The translations under genes were made by a program, and so were the position numbers. Below the pieces are notes generated by a model. The model did no database searches. It was not told the DNA's origin and saw only the letters and a list, made by a program, of their open reading frames with translations. From assembly GCA_964522635.1 (NCBI GenBank), contig CAZFWT010000064.1, positions 1 to 8,715 of the forward strand: a stretch of 8,715 bases of DNA. Reading direction: 5' to 3'. Positions within the stretch are counted from its first letter, which is position 1, and each line of letters opens with the position of its first letter. The DNA is from JACGMN01 sp964522635. GTDB taxonomy: Archaea > Halobacteriota > Syntropharchaeia > Alkanophagales > Methanospirareceae. This document shows, piece after piece, positions 1 through 6,112 of this stretch.

Positions 1-54
1 ACATGCTCCTGCGCTCGCTCATCACGTTAAAGATACCGCGCTGAAAGATAAAAG

Positions 55-63
55 TTATAAAAG
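55..63 (+). promoter_or_regulatory. TATA box (BoxA) candidate for the tRNA-Ile gene
   Basis: The AT-rich motif TTATAAAAG lies about 45 bases before the mature tRNA 5' end. It resembles an archaeal TATA box, and transcription would begin near position 85, leaving a short 5' leader for RNase P to remove. This is based on motif and spacing only. Confidence 0.5.
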
Positions 64-104
64 GCACGAGCGTATAACATCTTAGAAAGGTTGAGAAGAG
101 GCAG

Positions 105-179
105 GGGCTCGTAGCTTAGCATGGTTGGAGCGCCCGGCTGATAACCGGGAGGTCCGGAGTTCAAATCTCCGCGGGCCCA
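105..179 (+). tRNA. trnI: tRNA-Ile (anticodon GAT)
   Basis: The 75 bases fold into a full cloverleaf. The 7-bp acceptor stem pairs 105-111 with 172-178 and has one G-U pair. The D arm starts at 114. The anticodon stem CCCGG/CCGGG (133-137 with 145-149) encloses the loop CTGATAA, giving anticodon GAT (140-142), which reads the isoleucine codons ATC and ATT. The T arm is 155-159 with 167-171. The discriminator base is A179. No CCA is encoded (the genome continues with T), so CCA must be added enzymatically. No intron interrupts the anticodon loop. It stands alone upstream of mmp6. Confidence 0.95.
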
Positions 180-183
180 TCAA

Positions 184-241
184 CAACCTAGTGAGCAAGG
201 TTGATCAAACGGATTGGTAAACCGTTAAAAGGGCGTTTTTT
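184..241 (+). terminator. Two tandem hairpins and T-run after tRNA-Ile
   Basis: A 6-bp inverted repeat, CAACCT (184-189) with AGGTTG (198-203), is followed by a 5-bp one, AACGG (208-212) with CCGTT (222-226), and then six T at 236-241. Archaeal termination relies mainly on T-runs, so the T-run is the likely stop for the tRNA transcript. The hairpins could aid 3' processing, or could be chance. The spacer has no open frame that looks coding. Confidence 0.4.
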
Positions 242-264
242 AAGAAAAAAGAAGGGAGCGTAAA

Positions 265-630
265 ATGAGGATCGAGACGCGGGTCATTTTAATCTCACCG
301 GATTCTGAGATAACGCCAGCGCAAGTGAAGAGCAGGATTCTCGCGCTGCTCAGTGAGACGCCGAAGCTAACCGAAGCGGGAATTAGAGTAAAAGAGACGT
401 GCTTCGGCGCATTGGTAGAAGGTGAGGGAGAGAAATTGCGCGCGATTGTGGACGAGGTGCGAAAGTTGGATCCGAACGGTATCTTCTCAAAGCCGCGCGG
501 CTTCCCGATCGGTGATCCCCGGATCTGCAGAGCGACGCGGAAAGGTGGCCCAAGACCAGGATTCCACCAGTTAGAGCTGGAATACCAGCTCCTGCCGAAG
601 GTCCGGCAGGCACTGGATAAGAAGATATAA
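265..630 (+). CDS. mmp6: Methanogenesis marker protein 6 (DUF2102 family)
   Basis: The 121-residue protein matches what I know of methanogenesis marker protein 6, a small protein largely confined to archaea that carry methyl-coenzyme M reductase. Signature stretches are a VILISPDSE-type N-terminus, the KETCFG motif near residues 43-48, the VRKLDPNGIFSKPRGFP segment in the middle, GDPR with RKGGPRPGFHQLE near residues 83-102, and a helical C-terminus. Length is normal for the family. The biochemical role is not settled; a link to MCR maturation or activity is inferred from phylogenetic distribution. The start is supported by GGGAG at 254-258, 6 bases before the ATG. No signal peptide or membrane segment is visible, so it is probably cytosolic. 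It lies 85 bases after the tRNA and 52 bases before fae-hps. Its stop codon falls inside a strong TATA box for the next gene. Confidence 0.85.
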   Translation: MRIETRVILISPDSEITPAQVKSRILALLSETPKLTEAGIRVKETCFGALVEGEGEKLRAIVDEVRKLDPNGIFSKPRGFPIGDPRICRATRKGGPRPGFHQLELEYQLLPKVRQALDKKI

Positions 631-635
631 ATAAA
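626..635 (+). promoter_or_regulatory. TATA box candidate for fae-hps
   Basis: TATAAATAAA, preceded by the purine-rich GAAGA as a possible BRE, overlaps the mmp6 stop codon (628-630). Transcription would begin near 653, giving a leader of about 30 bases that includes the TGAGGT ribosome-binding site at 669-674. A second weaker box, ATATAAAG (653-660), would put the start nearly at the ATG. Confidence 0.5.
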
Positions 636-682
636 GCAGATGCCACTCATTCATATAAAGAGTGAACATGAGGTAGATCGCG

Positions 683-1897
683 ATGTTTGTGGGTGAAGCC
701 TTGATAGGCGAAGGAGATGAAGTTGCACACATCGATCTGATGATCGGCGATAAATTTGGGCCCGTGGGAATTGCGTTCACCAACGCACTCAGCCAGATGT
801 CCGCGGGGCATACGCCGCTCTTCGCGGTGATACGACCAAATCTGCCGGTCAAGCCGTCGACGGTGGTCGTGCCCAAGGTCACGGTGCGGAACATGAAGGA
901 GGCGCAGAAGATCTTTGGGCCCGCACAGAGCGCGATCGCGAAGGCGGTGGCCGATTCCGTGGAGGAGGGGGTTATCCCGGAAGAGAAGGCCGAGGATTAC
1001 GTGGTGATTGTCAGCGTCTTCATGCACCCGCACGCGGAGGATTACAATAAGATCTACCGGTACAATTACGGCGCGACGAAATTGGCGATAAAGCGGGCGA
1101 TGGAAGGCTTCCCGGACATCAAGAAGGTGCTGTATGAGAAAGATCGCTCACGGCATCCTTCGATCGGTATGAAAGTGACGAAACTGTGGGACCCACCGTA
1201 TCTGCAGGTCGCGCTCGACATCCCGAAATGGGAGCAGATGGAACGTGTGGTCCGTGAGCTGCCGCGGAACGATCACTTAATAATTGAGGCGGGCACGCCG
1301 CTGATCAAGCGCTACGGTGTGGATATTGTGGAGAAGATCAAGGCGATCAAGCCAGATACGTTCGTGGTCGCGGATTTGAAGACGCTCGATACCGGCAATC
1401 TGGAGACACGCATGGTCGCGGATGCTGGTGCGGACGCCGTGGTGATCTCCGGCCTGGCACCACTCAGAACGATCGAGAAGGCGATCGAGGAGGCGCGGAA
1501 GACCGGGATTTACGCCTCTATCGACATGCTGAACGTGCGGAACACGATGGATGTGCTGAATGACCTGAGTGCCAGCGGATTTTTACCGGACATTGTGGAG
1601 CTGCACCGCGCGATCGATGTGGAGGAGCTGGAACGGCACGCGTGGGGCAACATCGAGGAGATCAAGCAAGTGGACAGCCGAGGCAAGATGCTAGTCGCCG
1701 TTGCCGGCGGCGTGCGCGAAGAGTCAGTGGAAAACGCGCTCAGAGCAGGTGCGAACATCCTGATCGTTGGCCGGGGGATAACGAACGCGAGCGATGTGGA
1801 AGGTGCTGCACGGCGGTTCATGCGGTTGGCGCGGCTCTCTGAGAAAGGGGAGACGCTGGGCGAGATCGATCAGTACCGGGTAATGACCGACTTCTGA
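683..1897 (+). CDS. fae-hps: Bifunctional formaldehyde-activating enzyme / 3-hexulose-6-phosphate synthase (Fae-Hps)
   Basis: This is a 404-residue fusion. Residues 1 to about 163 are Fae, which condenses formaldehyde with tetrahydromethanopterin to methylene-H4MPT; the catalytic histidine is H16 in GDEVAHIDL. Residues from about 170 to 385 are Hps, a TIM barrel of the OMP decarboxylase superfamily that interconverts hexulose-6-phosphate with ribulose-5-phosphate and formaldehyde. Its signature residues are D179, the DxKxxD motif (D231, K233, D236), H308 and the phosphate-binding GG (342-343) and GRGIT (363-367) segments. In archaea lacking the oxidative pentose phosphate pathway, Hps is thought to work mainly toward ribulose-5-phosphate, with Fae capturing the released formaldehyde. 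All key residues are present and the length is typical for the fused archaeal form. The ATG has TGAGGT 8 bases upstream. It is convergent with atpD. Confidence 0.95.
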   Translation: MFVGEALIGEGDEVAHIDLMIGDKFGPVGIAFTNALSQMSAGHTPLFAVIRPNLPVKPSTVVVPKVTVRNMKEAQKIFGPAQSAIAKAVADSVEEGVIPEEKAEDYVVIVSVFMHPHAEDYNKIYRYNYGATKLAIKRAMEGFPDIKKVLYEKDRSRHPSIGMKVTKLWDPPYLQVALDIPKWEQMERVVRELPRNDHLIIEAGTPLIKRYGVDIVEKIKAIKPDTFVVADLKTLDTGNLETRMVADAGADAVVISGLAPLRTIEKAIEEARKTGIYASIDMLNVRNTMDVLNDLSASGFLPDIVELHRAIDVEELERHAWGNIEEIKQVDSRGKMLVAVAGGVREESVENALRAGANILIVGRGITNASDVEGAARRFMRLARLSEKGETLGEIDQYRVMTDF

Positions 1898-1928
1898 GGT
1901 CGACGGGAAGTAGATCCATACTATCGCG

Positions 1929-1957
1929 CTGAACTGAACGAACACTCGTCTTTCTTT
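1929..1957 (+). other. Downstream motif shared with the hisD 3' flank
   Basis: The element begins with CTGAACTGAA and ends with CTTTCTTT, the two blocks starting 21 bases apart. The same blocks with the same spacing occur at 4774-4802, right at the end of hisD. Both copies lie downstream of a plus-strand gene and end in a pyrimidine run, so a role in transcript 3'-end formation is possible but unproven. Confidence 0.35.
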
Positions 1958-1984
1958 AGCTGACTGCTGATCCGCACCGATAAT

Positions 1985-2022
1985 TTAGGGGGGGGTCAAT
2001 ACTTATGCTCCCCGCCCTCTAA
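1985..2022. terminator. G-tract stem-loop between convergent fae-hps and atpD
   Basis: TTAGGGGGGGG (1985-1995) can pair with CCCGCCCTCTAA (2011-2022). This gives about ten pairs, including one G-U, with one G-G mismatch and a loop of about 16 bases. It sits between two genes that end toward each other, so it could limit read-through from either side. The run of eight G could also form quadruplex-like structure or be a homopolymer length error. Confidence 0.4.
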
Positions 2023-2064
2023 GATCGCGACGCGCAGATTGTAAATTTGATTGGGGAATCGAGT

Positions 2065-2709
2065 TCAGCCTTTCTGCTCCAGCATCGACTTGATCTTCTT
2101 CAAGCGCGTGAAGTTCTCACGCTCCATCTCCGCCAGGCGCATCTGGATATACTTCCGCGTGGCTCGCAGCCGGGGGATCATGACGTATTCGAGCGCGTTG
2201 ACACGGCGTTTGGTCTTCTCCACTTCGCCGGCGAGATTACGGACCGCTTCCTCCAGCTCTGCGAGCTTGACAAGCTGCTCCAGGGCCTCTTCGAAGGCAC
2301 GCGCGCAGGTGTCCACTGCGGCCGAGGTATCCGTGAAGCCGTACCCGCGATCCGCGGCGTTCCGCGTTAACGTGCCCTGTAATTCGACGATCGGGACATT
2401 CACACCCATAATACTGCGGGACGAGAAATCGAGCGCGATCTCCTGCGGGGTCATCAACGATAACTGACGCACTTCATCCATGCCCAATCGCGCCTGTGCG
2501 AGGATGAGATAGGTGAATGCTTCCTGTAACTTCGCCTCCGCTTCCTTCCGCTCGCCGCGCACCTCGCTCACCACGTCCAGGAACTCAGCGATGAGCGCGT
2601 CACGCTTCTCGCGCAGCAGATCATGCCCTTTCTCCGCTAACTTCTCTCGTCGCCGAAGAAACAGCAGCTCCATCCGCGTGGGGCTTACCCCTTCGATTAT
2701 CTCTGGCAT
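2065..2709 (-). CDS. atpD: A-type (V/A-type) ATP synthase subunit D
   Basis: The 214-residue protein is the central-stalk (rotor) subunit D of the archaeal A1Ao ATP synthase. It couples rotation of the membrane ring to catalysis in the A3B3 head at the cytoplasmic face. The N-terminus shows the family pattern PTRMELLFLRRREKLAEKGHDLL, followed by a long helix, a central segment (about residues 80-125) and a second long helix. The C-terminal part carries KTKRRVNALEYVMIPRL near residues 164-180, highly characteristic of the family. Length is normal. The complement of 2710-2721 holds a GGGAAGG-like ribosome-binding site. The gene usually sits at the end of the atp operon after atpB; here no other ATP synthase gene is visible, and it lies 116 bases downstream of rpl6, with which it is probably co-transcribed. 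Confidence 0.95.
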   Translation of the reverse strand: MPEIIEGVSPTRMELLFLRRREKLAEKGHDLLREKRDALIAEFLDVVSEVRGERKEAEAKLQEAFTYLILAQARLGMDEVRQLSLMTPQEIALDFSSRSIMGVNVPIVELQGTLTRNAADRGYGFTDTSAAVDTCARAFEEALEQLVKLAELEEAVRNLAGEVEKTKRRVNALEYVMIPRLRATRKYIQMRLAEMERENFTRLKKIKSMLEQKG

Positions 2710-2825
2710 ACGCCTTCCCTTACGATATGATAGATACCACCAGCTATTAGTAGTTACTTTCTTTCCCTTCTTTCTGGTCGAGACTGACGTGCGAGGTGGA
2801 GCTCTGCAGGTAGGTAAATAAGTGG

Positions 2826-3407
2826 CTAGGTGCCCATGCCGAGGCCCTTCTCCACCAGATAAATGCCGTCCTGGAAGACGCGTGGATCGTAGCCTCGTAT
2901 CTTGGTCGTCTGCTCGATGTTGGCCGCCGTCTGCCCCACTGCCTCCTTATTCATGCCGGAGACGAGGATCTCCTTGCCGCGCAGCTCCACGGTGACGCCA
3001 GATGCGATCTTCGCCATTCGCGGCTTTCGCTCACCGAGGAAGTTGGCGATAGAAACGGCATTGCCCTCTTTGGTGAGTGCGATCTGCATAGGGAAGTGAG
3101 CATGGACAACCGCCAATTTATAGAAGAAACCCTCCGTCACGCCGGTGATCATATTCTTGATATGAGAGACATAGGTACCAGCAACGGCGCGCAGTTTCTT
3201 TCTTGCCGTATCGCTCGTGACAACGACCTGCTCGGTGCCGTTCTTGTGCTCCAACTGGATATGCACGCCGGGGTGCCATAGCTCGCGCTCCAGTGCACCT
3301 TTCGGCCCCTGAACCGCGATCGTATTGCCGGTAATGGTAACTGATACCCCGTCAGGAATAGCTACGTCAAAGCTGATGCTTTCGTCCTTCTCCATCGATT
3401 CGGTCAT
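2826..3407 (-). CDS. rpl6: Large-subunit ribosomal protein uL6 (L6P)
   Basis: The 193-residue protein is archaeal ribosomal protein L6, which binds 23S rRNA near the sarcin-ricin loop and stalk base. Two tandem L6 alpha/beta domains are visible, at about residues 10-95 and 100-180. Family landmarks are VTITGNTIAVQGPKG, TARKKLRAVAGTYVSHIKNM (residues 67-86, helix joining the domains), NFLGERKPR in the middle and GYDPRVFQDGIYLVEK at the C-terminus. The start at 3407 is preceded by GGTGAT (complement of 3416-3421), a good archaeal ribosome-binding site; an internal Met at residue 5 is a less likely start. Normally L6 lies in the spc operon between S8 and L32e/L18. Here it begins a minus-strand unit of its own, with hisD divergent upstream and atpD downstream. 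The sequence looks functional, with no truncation. Confidence 0.96.
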   Translation of the reverse strand: MTESMEKDESISFDVAIPDGVSVTITGNTIAVQGPKGALERELWHPGVHIQLEHKNGTEQVVVTSDTARKKLRAVAGTYVSHIKNMITGVTEGFFYKLAVVHAHFPMQIALTKEGNAVSIANFLGERKPRMAKIASGVTVELRGKEILVSGMNKEAVGQTAANIEQTTKIRGYDPRVFQDGIYLVEKGLGMGT

Positions 3408-3441
3408 CTTTAATTATCACCGCGCTCTTTTTTGTTTAGCT

Positions 3442-3459
3442 TAGAATAGGGTAGAATAG
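3442..3459. repeat. Direct repeat TAGAATAG, 10-bp period, in the rpl6/hisD divergent spacer
   Basis: TAGAATAG occurs at 3442-3449 and again at 3452-3459, exactly one helical turn apart, with related TTAG half-units flanking it (near 3436 and 3461). It lies just upstream of the hisD TATA box and inside the rpl6 upstream region. The spacing suits a DNA-binding regulator that contacts one face of the helix, but the function is inferred. Confidence 0.35.
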
Positions 3460-3474
3460 ATTAGATACGGCGAG

Positions 3475-3482
3475 TATAAAAA
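3475..3482 (+). promoter_or_regulatory. TATA box for hisD
   Basis: TATAAAAA is a near-ideal archaeal TATA box. Transcription would start near 3505, giving a leader of roughly 13 bases before the ATG at 3518. The only ribosome-binding candidates are GGTG (3504-3507) and the run of seven G (3509-3515). The complementary strand of the same AT-rich block also reads as a TATA-like sequence toward rpl6, though about 70 bases from that start. Confidence 0.55.
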
Positions 3483-3517
3483 TTTAGTAACGAAAGCTCG
3501 TTTGGTGCGGGGGGGAA

Positions 3518-4777
3518 ATGATACGAAAGATAGCAGAGGTTCGTGAGACGGGAGAGCTTTTCAGCAGCCGCACACTTGACCTCGCGGCCGTGATGCCGCT
3601 CGCACAGGAGATACTCACGGCGGTGAAGCAGCGAGGCGACGCGGCACTGCGGGCATATACAGAGCAGTTCGATCACGTCACCCTCACAAACCTCGCGGTA
3701 ATGGAGGATGAGCTCGCGGCGGCGAGAACGAAGGTGGATGAAAACACGCTATCGTGCATCGAAGCGGCCGCGGAGGCGATTCGGAATTTCCATTATCGGC
3801 AGAAGCGGAAGGCGTGGCTGGAGGAATTCACTGAAGGGATTTACCTCGGCGAGATGTTCATGCCCTTTGACGTGGTAGGCGCGTACGTGCCGGGCTCCTA
3901 TTTCAGCAGCGCTCTGATGTGCGTGATCCCAGCGAAGATCGCGGGGGTTCGTGAGATTGTGGTCTGCACGCCGCCGATGAAGGATGGCACTGTTGATCCG
4001 CACACGCTGGTCGCCGCTGATCTCGCTGGCGCGACAACGATCTGTAAGGTCGGTGGTGCGCAAGCGATTGCCGCGCTCGCCTTCGGCACAGAGACCGTTC
4101 CGCGGGTTCAAAAGATCGTGGGGCCGGGTAACGTGTACGTAACGGCGGCGAAGATGGCGGCTCGCGAAGCGGGCGTCGAGATCGATTTCCCGGCCGGGCC
4201 CTCGGAAGTGCTCATCATCGGCGATGAAACGGCAAATCCCGCGTTCATTGCTGCGGATATGCTGGCACAGGCAGAGCACGGCGCGAAATCGCAGGCCGTG
4301 CTGCTGACCACCTCGCACGAATTAGCCGTGGAGGTTGAGCGCGAACTTACCGCAGCCGCTCCGGCCCGTGAAGCGGGTGTTGCTCAGCACTGGCTACTCG
4401 TGGGCGAGAGCCTTGACGAATGCTTTGCGTTCGCCAACGAGTATGCGCCCGAGCACCTCGAGCTCGTAGTACGGGAGCCGATGGAGGCTCTGAAGCGCAT
4501 CAAGAATGCAGGCTCGGTCTTCATCGGGAATTATGCGCCGGTCGCCGCAGGCGATTATGCAACAGGTGCGAACCATGTGCTCCCCACCGCGGGCTATCCG
4601 AAGCTCTTCTCCGGACTCGATGTTGACCACTTCATGCACCGCATGACGCTGCAGTGGCTCGATAAGGACGGGCTAGCGCGGATAAAAGAGGTCGTGGTGC
4701 AGTCGTGCAGAGCGGAAGGTATGGAGCAGCATGCGCAATCGGTTGAGAAGCGATTCTCGGCCGATGCGGCACACTGA
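3518..4777 (+). CDS. hisD: Histidinol dehydrogenase
   Basis: The 419-residue cytosolic enzyme oxidises L-histidinol to L-histidine through histidinal in two NAD-dependent steps, the end of histidine biosynthesis. Family motifs are clear: KVGGAQAIAALAFGTETVP (177-195), KIVGPGNVYVTAAK, DFPAGPSEVLI and the zinc-site region. The predicted zinc ligands are Q251, H254, D346 and H405, and the catalytic Glu-His pair is E312-H313 in EYAPEHLEL. Length is normal. One oddity is the loop after GAYVPG: it reads SYFSSALM and is about three residues shorter than the usual VPGGxAxYPSSxLM. No other his gene is in the window, so it is a dispersed his gene with its own promoter. It is divergent from rpl6 and ends 167 bases before the aminotransferase. 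Confidence 0.96.
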   Translation: MIRKIAEVRETGELFSSRTLDLAAVMPLAQEILTAVKQRGDAALRAYTEQFDHVTLTNLAVMEDELAAARTKVDENTLSCIEAAAEAIRNFHYRQKRKAWLEEFTEGIYLGEMFMPFDVVGAYVPGSYFSSALMCVIPAKIAGVREIVVCTPPMKDGTVDPHTLVAADLAGATTICKVGGAQAIAALAFGTETVPRVQKIVGPGNVYVTAAKMAAREAGVEIDFPAGPSEVLIIGDETANPAFIAADMLAQAEHGAKSQAVLLTTSHELAVEVERELTAAAPAREAGVAQHWLLVGESLDECFAFANEYAPEHLELVVREPMEALKRIKNAGSVFIGNYAPVAAGDYATGANHVLPTAGYPKLFSGLDVDHFMHRMTLQWLDKDGLARIKEVVVQSCRAEGMEQHAQSVEKRFSADAAH

Positions 4778-4802
4778 ACTGAATGACCTGAACGCTTTCT
4801 TT
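4774..4802 (+). other. Motif at the end of hisD matching the fae-hps 3' flank
   Basis: CTGAACTGAA overlaps the hisD stop codon (4775-4777), and CTTTCTTT follows at 4795-4802. By eye 21 of 29 positions match the copy at 1929-1957 without gaps, with both end blocks identical. The pyrimidine-rich end would fit a weak archaeal terminator. Confidence 0.35.
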
Positions 4803-4886
4803 GCTAGAGCTTGGCTAGCTAGTGAAGGCTTGGCATTTTAATCCTGCGTGAACGAAGGGCGGCTCGAAAGTATAACTTGCTGGAAG

Positions 4887-4896
4887 CCTTTAAACC
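4887..4896 (+). promoter_or_regulatory. TATA box candidate for the aminotransferase gene
   Basis: GCCTTTAAACC contains a TTTAAA core, with the predicted transcription start near 4918. An alternative is AGTATAACT at 4869-4877, with a start near 4897. No clear Shine-Dalgarno sequence precedes the ATG at 4945 (the region reads GTAAGTAAAGTAAG). Confidence 0.35.
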
Positions 4897-4906
4897 AGAT
4901 AGACAA

Positions 4907-4925
4907 ACGCCGCTGCGTGCGGCGT
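4907..4925 (+). promoter_or_regulatory. Perfect 7-bp inverted repeat in the aminotransferase leader
   Basis: ACGCCGC (4907-4913) and GCGGCGT (4919-4925) form a perfect GC-rich stem with a five-base loop, ending 19 bases before the start codon. Depending on which TATA box is used, it either spans the transcription start, as an operator would, or lies in the 5' untranslated RNA, where it could affect translation. The function is not known. Confidence 0.45.
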
Positions 4926-4944
4926 GCTGAGTAAGTAAAGTAAG

Positions 4945-6081
4945 ATGGTATCAAAACGGGTGAGTGGGATCACCGAGTCGGCGACCATCAGGATGGGGCA
5001 GATCGCGGAGCAGTTACGAGCGGAGGGGAAGAGCGTGCTGAACTTTACGCTCGGTGAGCCGGACTTCATCACGCCGGAGCATATCTGCGCCGCGGCGAAG
5101 GATGCTATGGACCGCGGGTACACGCATTACACGAGTAGCGCGGGCATTCCAGAGCTGCGTGAAGAGATCGCGCAGAAGATACGAGCGGAGAATAAGGTAG
5201 AGGCGCAGGCGGAGAACGTGATCGTGACGCCGGGAGGGAAGCAGGCGATCTACGAGGTGATGATGAGCATTCTGGATGACGGCGATGAGGTGCTCTTGCT
5301 CGACCCCGTATGGGTGAGTTTTGAGGCCGCGGCCAAACTCGCCGGAGGACAGCCACGCTGGGTTACGCGATTGGAGAAGGAATTAACGTACGAAGCCCTG
5401 GAGGTTGCGAGCTCGGAGCGGACGAAGCTGATCGTAATTAACAGCCCGAACAATCCCGCAGGCTATGTGCTCAGCGATCGGGAGTTAAGCACGGTGGCGG
5501 ACTTCGCCCGTGAGCATGATTTGTTGGTGCTCTCAGATGAGATCTACGAGAAGATCATTTATGGTCGCGCACACACGAGCATCGGCTCTTTTGATGGTAT
5601 GCAGGGGCGCACGATCATGATCAACGGGTTCTCGAAGACCTATGCTATGACCGGCTGGCGCATCGGGTATGCCGTGGCGCCCCGATGGTTACTGAAAGAG
5701 ATGTTGAAAGTGCAGCAGCACACGGTGAGCTGTGCCGCGTCCATTTCACAGTATGCCGCGCTGGCTGCGCTCCGAAGTCCACAGGACTGCGTAACCGAGA
5801 TGGCCGATGAATTCAGACGGCGCAGAGACGTGATCGTCAAAAGGCTCAATGAGATCGGGCTGCGGTGCGTGAATCCTGAAGGTGCCTTTTACGCCTTCGT
5901 CGGCGCTCCTGATTACGGCGACGATGTTCAATTCACCGAGCGACTGCTCAAAGAGGCCCATATCGTGGTCACGCCCGGTTCGGCATTTGGGGATGCGGGA
6001 AGGGGGTACGTGCGGTTCTCATTCGCGGCCTCCATGGCGAATATCGTGGAAGCGATGGATCGGCTCGCGAACATCGTCTGA
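4945..6081 (+). CDS. PLP-dependent class I aminotransferase (aspartate aminotransferase-like)
   Basis: The 378-residue protein is a fold-type I aminotransferase of the I-gamma (AspC/AspB-like) group, which transfers amino groups between an amino acid and 2-oxoglutarate using pyridoxal phosphate. Visible landmarks are LGEPDFITPEHI at the N-terminus, YTSSAGIPELRE, VTPGGKQAI near the phosphate site, N170 in NSPNNPAG, D198 and Y201 in SDEIYEKI (cofactor ring contacts), Schiff-base lysine K231 in NGFSKTYAMTGWRIGY, and R357 in GYVRFSFA (substrate alpha-carboxylate). Length is normal and all cofactor residues are present. Aspartate is the most likely substrate, but aromatic amino acids, alanine or a biosynthetic intermediate cannot be excluded from sequence. 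The ATG at 4945 suits the family N-terminus (SxRVxxITES) although its ribosome-binding site is weak. It ends 31 bases from the convergent acylphosphatase gene. Confidence 0.92.
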   Translation: MVSKRVSGITESATIRMGQIAEQLRAEGKSVLNFTLGEPDFITPEHICAAAKDAMDRGYTHYTSSAGIPELREEIAQKIRAENKVEAQAENVIVTPGGKQAIYEVMMSILDDGDEVLLLDPVWVSFEAAAKLAGGQPRWVTRLEKELTYEALEVASSERTKLIVINSPNNPAGYVLSDRELSTVADFAREHDLLVLSDEIYEKIIYGRAHTSIGSFDGMQGRTIMINGFSKTYAMTGWRIGYAVAPRWLLKEMLKVQQHTVSCAASISQYAALAALRSPQDCVTEMADEFRRRRDVIVKRLNEIGLRCVNPEGAFYAFVGAPDYGDDVQFTERLLKEAHIVVTPGSAFGDAGRGYVRFSFAASMANIVEAMDRLANIV

Positions 6082-6112
6082 ACATGCGCTTGCAGAGAAA
6101 CGGCAGAATCAA

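Noticed and set aside
1..104. Possible end of an upstream gene at the left edge
   Set aside because: Short frames close quickly and none resembles a known C-terminus; the region is better explained as the tRNA promoter region.
2047..2370. Plus-strand frames over atpD (also 2051-2467 and 2513-2821)
   Set aside because: Shadows of atpD, low-complexity Ser/Arg-rich translations with no homology I can recognise.
3749..4318. Long minus-strand frame (189 residues) inside hisD
   Set aside because: Antisense shadow of a clear hisD with all catalytic residues; the composition is Arg/His-rich as expected from reversed GC-rich codons.
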